Shown here: one piece after another, positions 1 through 6,291 of the stretch
How the letters are laid out: every line of letters starts with the position of its first letter
Position numbering within the stretch: the stretch's first letter is position 1
From: Acetobacteraceae bacterium
Lineage (GTDB): Bacteria; Pseudomonadota; Alphaproteobacteria; Acetobacterales; Acetobacteraceae
Direction: 5' to 3'
Assembly: GCA_003164305.1 (NCBI GenBank)
Contig: PLSZ01000351.1
Span: forward strand, 193-7,608
Length of the DNA: 7,416 nt
The notes under the pieces: model-generated
Seen by the model: only the letters and a program-made list of their open reading frames with translations
What the model was told of the DNA's origin: nothing
Databases searched by the model: none
Program-made: the position numbers and the translations under genes

Positions 1-1
1 G

Positions 2-298
2 AAGCGCAACGAAGTGCTGCAGATGACGCTGCTGAAGCCGCGGTTCGCGGTGCTGGATGAGACCGACAGCGGGCTGGACATCGACGCGCTGAAGATCGTG
101 GCCGATGGGGTCAATGGATTGCGCGGGCCGGGGTTCTCGGCGCTGGTCATCACGCATCATCAGCGGCTGCTGGATCATCTGGTGCCGAACCGCGTGCACG
201 TGCTGGCCGGCGGCCGGATCCTGCGCAGCGGCGGCCCGGAACTGGCGAAGGAACTGGAAAAGAACGGCTATGGCGCGATGCTGGCGGAGGCCGCGTGA
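2..298 (+). CDS. sufC: SufC, Fe-S assembly ATPase, 3' end (partial)
   Basis: This is the C-terminal 98 codons of SufC, the ABC-type ATPase of the SufBCD scaffold, a soluble cytosolic complex that builds Fe-S clusters. The fragment opens in frame with KRNEVLQM, the tail of the ABC signature helix (LSGGEKKRNE in SufC). It continues with the Walker B strand and catalytic Glu (FAVLDE), then [10 protein letters not shown], a D-loop sequence diagnostic of SufC rather than transporter ATPases. The H-loop follows ([12 protein letters not shown]), and the C-terminus is of normal length. The Walker A part lies left of the window. The gene ends in TGA inside GTGA, which also holds the sufD start (4-base overlap, likely translational coupling). 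The frame is open to the window edge, so this is a partial gene, not a truncated one. Identification is firm. Confidence 0.96.
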   Translation, partial: KRNEVLQMTLLKPRFAVLDETDSGLDIDALKIVADGVNGLRGPGFSALVITHHQRLLDHLVPNRVHVLAGGRILRSGGPELAKELEKNGYGAMLAEAA

Positions 299-1545
299 AC
301 GCGATCACCGAAACCGGCACGGCAGGTTTTCTGGCGCGCTACGAGGCCCTGAAGGGCCGGCTGCCGGGAGATTCGACGTTGCGTGCCGCGGCGGCGGACG
401 CGTTCCGCACGTTGGGTCTGCCGGGCGCGGCGCGCGGACGGCGGTCCGAGGCGTGGAAATACACGACGTTGCAGCCGTTGGGTGGGATGTCGTTCGGATC
501 GTCCTCTGTCGCGCCCTCGATCGATATTCCCGAGGCGGCGGCGCGTTTGGTGTTCTCCGGCGGCGCGTTCCGCGCGGATTTATCGACGCCCGTGCCAGGG
601 TTCGCGCGCTTCGCCGATCAGCCGGATTTCGGCACGCTGACCTGGCCCGATCGCGAGCCCATGGTCGCGCTGAACACCATGCTCGCCGAGGACGGCGCGG
701 ATCTGGCCGTGCCAGAAGGGCATGACGCCGGCATCGTGTTTTTGGTACACCTCGGTATCGAGGGAACCTCGGCGCATCCGCGGCACATGGTCCGGTTGGA
801 GCGTGGCGCGCGACTGACATTGATGGAGATCTCGAACGGCACCGGGTCCTACATGCACAACCCGGTTTTCGAAATTCATGTCGCGGACGGCGCGGCGCTG
901 ACGCATGTGCGTATCCAGACCGAAGACATCACGGCGTTCCATCTGGCGACGATTTATGCCGCCGTGGCGTCGGGCGGGACGTATGACAGTTTCACCCTCA
1001 ATGTCGGCGCGCGCATCACGCGGACGGAAATTCACGCATCGCTCGATGGGCCAGGAGCGATCGCGCATTTGAATGGCGCGCAGTTGTTGACCGGCTCGCA
1101 GCATGGCGATTTCACCTCGGTGGTGCGGCACACGGCGCCGAAGGGCACGTCGCGGCAGACGGTGAAGAACGTGCTGGCGGGACGCTCGCGCGGCGTGTTC
1201 CAGGGCCGCATCGAAGTGGCGCGCGGTGCGCAAGGCACCGACGGCTATCAAATGAACCGCGCGCTGCTGCTGTCGCCGGACGCGGAGATCGATACCAAAC
1301 CGGAACTGGAGATTTTCGCCGACGACGTGAAGTGCAGCCACGGCGCGACGGTCGGCGAACTGGATGCCGAACAACTGTTTTACCTCCGCAGTCGCGGTAT
1401 CCCCGACCAGGAGGCGCGGTCCATTCTGGTGCGCGCGTTTCTGGCCGAGGCCCTCGACCCCGTCACGAACGAAACCGCGCGCGACCTGCTGGAAGCCAGC
1501 GTCGCGCGCTGGTGGGCCAATGGGGCCTGGGGCCAGAGCGAATGA
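295..1545 (+). CDS. sufD: SufD, SufBCD scaffold subunit
   Basis: SufD (416 aa) is the partner of SufB in the SufBC2D complex, where it supports iron entry and de novo cluster assembly. The protein has the usual layout: a helical N-terminal domain (about residues 1-110, including the conserved SEAWKYT-like stretch near residue 45), a right-handed beta-helix core rich in short strands (about 150-340), and a helical C-terminal region. The C-terminus carries the SufBD signature [15 protein letters not shown] followed by [10 protein letters not shown]. His349 in KCSHG corresponds to the SufD His shown in E. coli to lie at the SufB-SufD interface and matter for assembly. SufD is preferred over SufB because of the length (SufB is usually nearer 480-500 aa) and the position between sufC and sufS. 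Start is GTG overlapping the sufC stop; the stop overlaps the sufS start as ATGA. Confidence 0.95.
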   Translation: MNAITETGTAGFLARYEALKGRLPGDSTLRAAAADAFRTLGLPGAARGRRSEAWKYTTLQPLGGMSFGSSSVAPSIDIPEAAARLVFSGGAFRADLSTPVPGFARFADQPDFGTLTWPDREPMVALNTMLAEDGADLAVPEGHDAGIVFLVHLGIEGTSAHPRHMVRLERGARLTLMEISNGTGSYMHNPVFEIHVADGAALTHVRIQTEDITAFHLATIYAAVASGGTYDSFTLNVGARITRTEIHASLDGPGAIAHLNGAQLLTGSQHGDFTSVVRHTAPKGTSRQTVKNVLAGRSRGVFQGRIEVARGAQGTDGYQMNRALLLSPDAEIDTKPELEIFADDVKCSHGATVGELDAEQLFYLRSRGIPDQEARSILVRAFLAEALDPVTNETARDLLEASVARWWANGAWGQSE

Positions 1546-2759
1546 ACGTCGAAAAGATCCGCGCCGACTTCCCCATCCTGTCGCAGACCATCCGCGGCAA
1601 GAAACTGGTGTTCCTGGACAGCGCCGCCTCCGCGCAGAAGCCGCGCGCGGTGATCGACGCCATGCGCGAGGCGATGGAAACGCAATACGCCAACGTGCAT
1701 CGCGGCCTGCACTGGATGAGCGAACGCACCACCGACGCGTATGAATCCGCGCGCGATGCCGTCGCCGCGTTGATGAACGCACCCGACCGCGATGAGATCG
1801 TCTTCGTGCGCAACAGTACCGAAGCGATCAACCTCGTCGCGCACAGTTTCGGCCGGAACATGTTGAAGCCGGGTCAGGCGGTGCTGATCTCCGGCATGGA
1901 GCATCACTCCAACATCGTGCCATGGCAGATGCTGCGTGACGCGCACGGTACCGAATTGCGGGTCGCGCCGATCACCGACAGCGGCGAACTCGACATGGCG
2001 GCGTTCGAGGCGTTACTTCAAGACGGTCGCGTCGGCCTGGTCGCCATCACGCATATGTCCAACGTTCTGGGTACCGTCACGCCCGCGGAACGGATCGTCC
2101 ATCTGGCGCACGCGCACGGCGCGAAAGTGTTGTTCGACGGCTCCCAGGCGATCGTCCATCGCGCGGTCGATGTGCAAGCTCTGGGCTGCGATTTTTATGC
2201 CTGGACCGGGCATAAACTGTACGGTCCAACCGGCATCGGTGTGCTGTGGGCACGGCGCGAATTGCTGGAAGCGATGCCGCCATTCCTCGGCGGCGGCGAA
2301 ATGATCTCCTCCGTCACCTACGAAAAGTCCACCTGGGCTCGCGTTCCCCACAAATTCGAAGCGGGAACGCCGGCGATCCTGGAAGGTATCGGGCTTAAAG
2401 CGGCGATCAATTACGTGCGCGCCATCGGCTATGACGAAATGGCCGCGCATGAGGCATCGCTGACCGAACACGCGTTGGCCCGACTGGGCCGAATTGAAGG
2501 TTTGCGGATCCTCGGCCAGGCGCAGGACCGCGGCGGCGTGGTGGCGTTCGCGCTGGACCGCGCGCACGCGCACGATGTCGCGACCCTGCTGGATCGCCAG
2601 GGCATCGCGGTACGCGCCGGGCATCATTGCGCGGAGCCATTGATGCATCGTTTCGGCCTGGAAAGCACGGCGCGCGCCAGTTTCGGCATTTACACGACAC
2701 ACGAGGAAATCGATGCTCTGGCTGAGTCATTGATCCGCGTGCGGGAGTTCTTCACATGA
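1542..2759 (+). CDS. sufS: SufS, group II cysteine desulfurase
   Basis: SufS (405 aa) is a PLP enzyme that removes sulfur from L-cysteine as a persulfide, yielding alanine, and supplies the SUF machinery. Visible motifs are the N-terminal FLDSAASAQKP, the PLP-contacting GMEHHSNIVPW (near residue 120), the cofactor pocket FDGSQA, the Schiff-base Lys225 in TGHKLYGPTGIG, and the persulfide Cys363 in RAGHHCAEPLM. The RAGHHC form marks group II (SufS/CsdA) rather than IscS/NifS. His344, in HAHDVATLLD exactly 19 residues before the Cys, aligns with B. subtilis SufS His342, which binds zinc when SufU docks; E. coli SufS, which uses SufE, has Tyr there (HAYDVGS, from memory). This fits the SufU-type gene directly downstream. 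The frame extends further upstream, but the ATG at 1542 in the ATGA overlap gives the standard family N-terminus. Confidence 0.96.
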   Translation: MNVEKIRADFPILSQTIRGKKLVFLDSAASAQKPRAVIDAMREAMETQYANVHRGLHWMSERTTDAYESARDAVAALMNAPDRDEIVFVRNSTEAINLVAHSFGRNMLKPGQAVLISGMEHHSNIVPWQMLRDAHGTELRVAPITDSGELDMAAFEALLQDGRVGLVAITHMSNVLGTVTPAERIVHLAHAHGAKVLFDGSQAIVHRAVDVQALGCDFYAWTGHKLYGPTGIGVLWARRELLEAMPPFLGGGEMISSVTYEKSTWARVPHKFEAGTPAILEGIGLKAAINYVRAIGYDEMAAHEASLTEHALARLGRIEGLRILGQAQDRGGVVAFALDRAHAHDVATLLDRQGIAVRAGHHCAEPLMHRFGLESTARASFGIYTTHEEIDALAESLIRVREFFT

Positions 2760-3226
2760 CGTTCGACGACGACGTGCGGGATCTTTATCAGGAAGTGATC
2801 CTGGATCACGGCCGCAAACCGCGGCACGGACAGCGCCTCGCCGCTTACGATGTCACCGCCAAGGGCGATAATCCGATGTGCGGCGACCGGGTCGAGGTGT
2901 TCGTCAAATTCAACGGCGACGACACGATCGCCGAGACCGGATTCGAGGCGCGCGGCTGCGCGATCAGCGTGGCCTCGGCCGACCTGATGGCGGAAACGGT
3001 GCAAGGCCGCGGCAAGGCCGATACACGCGCGTTGTTTGAAACATTCCGGGAAATGGTGCGCACCGGTCATTGCCCTGAGCACGATGCCGGTCTGGACGAC
3101 TCAATGGAGCGGCTCGCTCCGTTGGCCGGAGTTCACGAATATCCGTCCCGGGTGAAATGCGCGACGCTGCCTTGGCATGCGTTGGCCGCGGCGCTGGACG
3201 GTACCAGGGAGGCGAGCAGTGAATGA
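2756..3226 (+). CDS. sufU: SufU-type Fe-S scaffold / sulfur acceptor
   Basis: This 156-aa IscU-fold protein has the three conserved cysteines and the Asp of the family: Cys42 and Asp44 in NPMCGDRV, Cys68 in ARGCAIS, and Cys135 in YPSRVKCATLPW. Three features favour SufU over IscU: the spacing between the second and third Cys is about 66 residues (roughly 43 in IscU), an extra loop lies in this interval (about residues 84-112), and the His before the third Cys and the LPPVK Hsc66-binding motif of IscU are absent. SufU proteins hold zinc with these residues and take persulfide sulfur from SufS by ligand exchange. The gene starts at the ATG overlapping the sufS stop (ATGA). The pairing SufS-SufU without a sufE in view suggests SufU is the sulfur acceptor here. 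Whether it also scaffolds clusters cannot be told. Confidence 0.9.
   Translation: MTFDDDVRDLYQEVILDHGRKPRHGQRLAAYDVTAKGDNPMCGDRVEVFVKFNGDDTIAETGFEARGCAISVASADLMAETVQGRGKADTRALFETFREMVRTGHCPEHDAGLDDSMERLAPLAGVHEYPSRVKCATLPWHALAAALDGTREASSE
3206..3212 (+). promoter_or_regulatory. Strong Shine-Dalgarno that decides the sufT start
   Basis: AGGGAGG lies inside the sufU 3' end. It is 6 bases before the GTG at 3219 and 15 bases before the ATG at 3228, so spacing favours GTG initiation for sufT. Confidence 0.6.
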
Positions 3227-3578
3227 CATGAGCCAACCGCACGGCGCCTGGACTCCGGACGGTGAGACGCCGGCGAAAATCACCGAGACCTCGGTGATCG
3301 ACGCGATCTGTACCGTGTACGACCCGGAAATCCCGGTGAACATCTACGAACTCGGCCTGATCTACGCGATCGACATCCACGACGACGGCAAGATCAAGGT
3401 CGAAATGACCCTGACCGCGCCGGCCTGTCCCAGCGCTCAGGAATTGCCGGAACAGGTGAAGGAAGCGGTGATGGCGATTGCGGGGGTGGTCGATTGCGAG
3501 GTCGAAACCGTCTGGGATCCGCCCTGGGATCAGAGCCGGATGACCGAAGAAGCCCGCTTACAACTGAACATGTTCTGA
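3219..3578 (+). CDS. sufT: SufT, MIP18/DUF59 Fe-S maturation factor
   Basis: This 119-aa single-domain protein of the MIP18 (DUF59) family is the bacterial relative of the cytosolic Fe-S targeting factor. SufT helps mature Fe-S proteins, especially when demand is high. The hallmark YDPEIPVNIYELGLIY lies at about residues 34-49, followed by TLTAPACPSA with conserved Cys70, then the C-terminal WDPPWDQSRMTEEARLQLNM, which is typical of short SUF-linked SufT proteins and distinguishes them from PaaD. The start is GTG 3219 (spacing 6 from a strong ribosome site, 8-base overlap with sufU). The ATG at 3228, one base past the sufU stop, is the alternative and would shorten the protein by three residues. 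The tight junction places it in the SUF transcript. Confidence 0.92.
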   Translation: MNDMSQPHGAWTPDGETPAKITETSVIDAICTVYDPEIPVNIYELGLIYAIDIHDDGKIKVEMTLTAPACPSAQELPEQVKEAVMAIAGVVDCEVETVWDPPWDQSRMTEEARLQLNMF

Positions 3579-3592
3579 ATGAGCAGACTGTC

Positions 3593-3961
3593 ATGAGCAC
3601 CACCACCACACCTGTCCGCAAGCCTCGCGCGTTGCCGCCGTTGATGACGCTGTCCGATTCGGCAGCGGAACGGCTGCGCCGGCTTTACGCGTCCGGCCAG
3701 CAGGGCAAATTGTTACGTATCAGCGTCAATACCAAAGGCTGTTCCGGCCTCGCTTACGACATGTCCTGGGCCGATGAACCTGGGCCTGGCGATGAAGTCG
3801 TGAAAGACAAGGATCTGACCGTGCTCGTGGATCGCAAGGCGTCGCTGTTCCTGATTGGAACGACGATGGATTATGAAGTCAAAGCACTGGAGTCCGGATT
3901 TACCTTCATCAACCCGAACGAAAAAGGCCGCTGCGGCTGCGGGGAAAGCTTCCACGTCTGA
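3593..3961 (+). CDS. sufA: SufA/IscA-type (A-type) Fe-S carrier
   Basis: This A-type carrier (122 aa) receives clusters from SufBCD and passes them to apoproteins. It has the HesB/IscA domain from about residue 18 (MTLSDSAAERL) to the end, with the three cluster-ligand cysteines: Cys50 in KGCSGLAY, and Cys114 and Cys116 in GRCGCGESF, followed by the usual short tail. An N-terminal extension of about 16 residues, rich in Thr, Pro and Arg, precedes the domain. The frame is open upstream into sufT, but no good start lies there, so ATG 3593 is used, 14 bases after the sufT stop. No strong Shine-Dalgarno is visible, so coupling to sufT or a weak site (GAATGAG) is likely. SufA and ErpA cannot be separated by motif; the operon position favours SufA. 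No clear terminator hairpin follows. Confidence 0.93.
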   Translation: MSTTTTPVRKPRALPPLMTLSDSAAERLRRLYASGQQGKLLRISVNTKGCSGLAYDMSWADEPGPGDEVVKDKDLTVLVDRKASLFLIGTTMDYEVKALESGFTFINPNEKGRCGCGESFHV

Positions 3962-3965
3962 CGCC

Positions 3966-4183
3966 CTACGCCGACGCCGCCAGCACCCCGCCATCAGCTT
4001 CCTCCCATTCAGAATATGCTCGTCCAGCGTGTATGCTCTCGCGTCGGCAACGCCCAGACCATCCAGTGTCGGGACGCCCATCGCAACGGTGAAATCACCA
4101 TTCGATCCGCCGCCGGAACTTCGTGGGTTGGTATGGAATCCCAACCCCTCGGCGACCGCGCGAGGTCTCAGCCCAGTCACCCG
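3966..4183 (-). pseudogene. Decayed C-terminus of an M20 (carboxypeptidase G2-like) metallopeptidase
   Basis: Reading leftward from 4183, the minus strand encodes RAVAEGLGF, SSGGGSNGDFTVAMG and GVPTLDGLGV, then AYTLDEHIL. These match the C-terminal catalytic-domain segments of M20 peptidases (typically GGGSDGNFTAALG, GVPTLDGLG and an AHT-x-x-E motif). Three signs of decay are visible. The zinc-ligand His of the last motif is Tyr (AYT). The stretch between EHIL and the final helix is shorter than usual. The normal ending is out of frame: adding one base to the GGGG run near 3985 would restore an ending MAGVLAASA and a TAG at 3966-3968, five bases past the sufA stop. No N-terminal domain exists upstream; the frame is closed by the TGA that ends the neighbouring gene (4184-4186). 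The piece cannot encode an enzyme. Confidence 0.75.
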
Positions 4184-5119
4184 TCATTGGCAGGAGTTCG
4201 CCGCTGGCCGCCAGTCCCCCGGCGATCTCATCTCGGCAAGGATCGCTGCCCTCGACGCTTCGATGGCGGAGGCCAGGACGTCCGCCGCGCGTGGACCACC
4301 TCGCGCATGCGAATCGCGGAAGGCCCGGCCGAGCATCAGCACGGCGTCGGTGGACACCGTTGTCACCGGCTCCGGGCCGCCGAAATCCAACGCGGTCAGG
4401 CGGTACAGGCAATGACCGCTTCCATCGCTCATACGAAACAACTCGGGCGGCGGACGGACATCGATGAAATTATAAAGCGGTGTGCCGCGGGCATCGCGGC
4501 GTAGCCGCGCACGGCCGATCAGATCGCCGGTCAGCGGTGCCACGGCGAAGAACCCGTCGATCGTTCCATTATCGATTTGCCCAGACGCGTCCGCGAACTC
4601 ATCCTCGGTCACGGTGATGACATTGTGCCACGGCGGATTGGCGCGCATCAGAAAGCCAAGAGTGGCCTGACCGGCGGAGGCAGTCTCGCCGGCCGCGATC
4701 GTCGCATGCCGCCCGTCGCGCGCCAGGTCGTCGAACTGACGGAACGGCGCGCCGGCTTTGACGACCAACAGCGCGTACAGCGGATACAACGCGGGCCCGA
4801 CGATGTCGTAACGGCCCAGACAGCCGGGCTCGCGCGACAGTTGCGCGATCGCGTCACGCGGCGCGATGGCGGCGGCGACCTGGCCGGCGCAAACGACCGC
4901 GGCCGTGTCGAGCGCTCCGCCGCTTTGCACGGCTCGCGGGTTCAATCCGGCCTGCCCCGCGCGAGCCGCGATCTTTGGCAACACTTTAGCGCAGACCGGG
5001 TCGAACAACTCGCCACAGGCGACGTTCAAGGTCAGAGGCGCGTAGGCGGCAGTGTTCTGGGCGCGCGCGGCGGGAGCGATCGCGAGAGCGGCGGCCAGCC
5101 ATACGAAACGGCGCGTCAT
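4184..5119 (-). CDS. Secreted TAXI-like solute-binding protein
   Basis: This 311-aa protein has a clear Sec signal peptide: basic MTRR, a hydrophobic core (about residues 5-17) and an ARA-Q cleavage site after residue 20. The mature part looks like a type 2 periplasmic binding protein of the TAXI (TRAP-associated extracytoplasmic immunogenic) kind. It has a first strand TLNVACGELF, a segment AAAIAPRDAIAQL resembling the ligand-loop region, YDIVGPALYPLYALLV leading into the hinge, and GETASAGQATLGFL, where the family has its Gly/Ser-rich binding loop. Six cysteines suggest disulfides in the periplasm. The substrate is unknown, and no TRAP membrane genes are adjacent in the window. The frame stays open to 5281, but ATG 5119 is chosen because it gives the signal peptide and has GGAGAAG six bases before it. 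It could instead be an unclassified PBP-like family. Confidence 0.78.
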   Translation of the reverse strand: MTRRFVWLAAALAIAPAARAQNTAAYAPLTLNVACGELFDPVCAKVLPKIAARAGQAGLNPRAVQSGGALDTAAVVCAGQVAAAIAPRDAIAQLSREPGCLGRYDIVGPALYPLYALLVVKAGAPFRQFDDLARDGRHATIAAGETASAGQATLGFLMRANPPWHNVITVTEDEFADASGQIDNGTIDGFFAVAPLTGDLIGRARLRRDARGTPLYNFIDVRPPPELFRMSDGSGHCLYRLTALDFGGPEPVTTVSTDAVLMLGRAFRDSHARGGPRAADVLASAIEASRAAILAEMRSPGDWRPAANSCQ

Positions 5120-5125
5120 CGCCGG

Positions 5126-5132
5126 CTTCTCC
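5126..5132 (-). promoter_or_regulatory. Ribosome binding site for the TAXI-like gene
   Basis: On the minus strand GGAGAAG lies 6 bases before the ATG at 5119 and supports that start over the longer frame that begins at 5281. Confidence 0.6.
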
Positions 5133-5290
5133 GAACGCCCCCCGGAACGATTGGCGGGCGCCAGCCCGTCGGTACTTCGCATCTCTCCTGTTTGACGCGA
5201 AAGTCGCGGCGCGTCACCCTGGCTGGCCCTACTCGCTGGCCGCCGCGGCTTGAGCCATCCAACCAAATTCAGGTTAAGCATATGATTTTA

Positions 5291-5319
5291 TTGAATTTGC
5301 CCATTTATGCGGCTAGAAT
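5291..5319 (+). promoter_or_regulatory. Sigma70-like promoter of the accessory gene set
   Basis: TTGAAT (5291-5296) and TAGAAT (5314-5319) are separated by 17 bases and match the -35 and -10 consensus at 4/6 and 5/6 positions. The stretch is AT-rich against a GC-rich background. The predicted transcript would start near 5326, leaving a leader of about 15 bases that holds the ribosome site TAAAGGG (5327-5333), seven bases before the ATG at 5341. Confidence 0.65.
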
Positions 5320-5340
5320 TGGCCTCTAAAGGGCAAACGC

Positions 5341-5604
5341 ATGTTTTTCAACGAGTTAGATAACCAGACTCGCCAGCGGCTGATCGATATCCAACAGCGC
5401 GCCGACGCGCTCAGGGCGGTCCAGGCTGAATTAAAGCACCGATTTGCCGGCTCGATGGAATGGAAGCAACGCGCGAGCCGCGATTATCTCTATCGCCGAA
5501 CCGGCAAGATCGAAAAGGCGCTCGGCCCGCGATCGGTAGAGACTGAGGCGGAGTGGAATGCCGCAAGGCCTTTAGAAAACGGGTGTTGCTCAGATGACTT
5601 CTGA
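5341..5604 (+). CDS. Short protein matching the N-terminal segment of GSU2403-type nucleotidyltransferase-fold proteins
   Basis: This 87-aa product has an N-terminal helix rich in Arg and Gln (about residues 5-35), then GSMEWKQRASRDYLYRR (37-53) and LGPRSVETEAEW (61-72). As I recall them, GSU2403-family proteins begin this way (GSM-x-WK, a GR-x-YLYR stretch, SLGPRS-x-ETE) before a much longer body with the nucleotidyltransferase fold. Here the similarity ends just after the ETE motif, and a short unrelated tail (RPLENGCCSDDF) follows. No catalytic region is present, so it is probably a truncated stub, although it keeps a good promoter, ribosome site and intact frame. Its last 11 bases overlap the next gene, so its translation may serve mainly to deliver ribosomes to that gene. 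Family assignment is from recalled motifs; the truncation is the uncertain part. Confidence 0.65.
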   Translation: MFFNELDNQTRQRLIDIQQRADALRAVQAELKHRFAGSMEWKQRASRDYLYRRTGKIEKALGPRSVETEAEWNAARPLENGCCSDDF

Positions 5605-6289
5605 CCCACTTCTGACAGACGATCTGGCCACACTCCTTCGTCAGTTCACGAATAGCGACCTGTACAGTATCGTCTCCATCCTAAAGCGGCACACATCTTG
5701 GTCCCCGTTTCCCGCGTCGCGCGCCACGGCGGCACGTGCGGAACCGGTGGGCGGGAACCTGCAACAGCACGCCGATGCGATTGCATTAGAAATCCTCTGG
5801 TGGGGTTCAAACGAGTTTCATCGCCAGGTCGGCGAAGAGCGAACATGGCTTGATGTAGTTGCCTACACGGCGAAATCGGTCGGTGTGCCTTATAAGGATC
5901 GAACGACCGAGTTGCCCGCCTGGCGCATTGAAGGCGCTCTACTAACCAAGGTGCTTACCAACTGGGAAGCATTGTCGCCGGAGCAACGGGAGGCAGCGCT
6001 TCGGAAAGCCGGGATTAACGTGAACGCTGTCCGCGGTGGGTTTGGTGCTGCCGTTGGCGCAGCAGCGCGCCTCGGCGGCCCGGAGCTTATTGCTTTGCTT
6101 GGTGAAGGTGCGGCAATAACATTCGCAGCAACGATCCTGGCTCCAATCGCGGCCACACTCGGAACGATCTGGGCAGCGTACGACCTCGCCGGTGCGGGTT
6201 ACCGTGTCCTCCGCCCTGTCGCGCTACTCATCGCCTTCACGCGCCAAAGGTTGCGCGACCAGAGGGCAGCGAACATTTTCCAGGATTGA
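5594..6289 (+). CDS. YaaW/UPF0174-like protein with hydrophobic C-terminus
   Basis: This 231-aa protein resembles E. coli YaaW along its length. It has an N-terminal helical piece (LATLLRQFTNSDLYSIVSIL, 11-30, like the DUF3944-type start), a middle helical domain in which HADAIALEILWWGSNEF (59-75) and WLDVVAYTAKSVGVPY (85-100) match the family's pattern of helices, and an amphipathic helix ending in LSPEQREAALRKAGI (127-141). The C-terminus (about 148-196) is rich in Gly and Ala and hydrophobic, followed by AGAGYRVLRPVALLIAFTRQR, which corresponds to the YaaW ending (SAYRVTIPAVLQIACLRR, from memory). The function of this family is not established; the C-terminus could insert in or lie on a membrane. 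ATG 5594 overlaps the preceding gene by 11 bases and has no good Shine-Dalgarno, so translation is probably coupled. The next gene begins two bases after its stop. Confidence 0.72.
   Translation: MTSDPLLTDDLATLLRQFTNSDLYSIVSILKRHTSWSPFPASRATAARAEPVGGNLQQHADAIALEILWWGSNEFHRQVGEERTWLDVVAYTAKSVGVPYKDRTTELPAWRIEGALLTKVLTNWEALSPEQREAALRKAGINVNAVRGGFGAAVGAAARLGGPELIALLGEGAAITFAATILAPIAATLGTIWAAYDLAGAGYRVLRPVALLIAFTRQRLRDQRAANIFQD
6282..6285 (+). promoter_or_regulatory. Ribosome site deciding the start of the coiled-coil gene
   Basis: AGGA lies six bases before ATG 6292. The TTG at 6286 in the same frame abuts this site with no spacing and is unlikely to be used. Confidence 0.5.
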
Positions 6290-6291
6290 TC

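Noticed and set aside
580..1782. A 400-codon open frame on the minus strand opposite sufD and the sufS start
   Set aside because: It is Arg-rich, has no recognisable motifs, and lies antisense to firmly identified genes. Long shadows of this kind are expected in GC-rich DNA.
3962..4020. Terminator after sufA
   Set aside because: No stable GC hairpin followed by a T run is visible; the repetitive GCC/GCG bases come from the M20 remnant.
5120..5281. N-terminal extension of the TAXI-like protein to 5281
   Set aside because: It would put about 54 residues of Arg/Ser-rich sequence before an obvious signal peptide, and ATG 5119 has its own well-spaced ribosome site.
4577..5329. A 250-codon + strand open frame opposite the TAXI-like gene
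   Set aside because: It is low-complexity Arg/Gly-rich sequence, while the opposite strand gives a signal peptide, a ribosome site and a binding-protein pattern.
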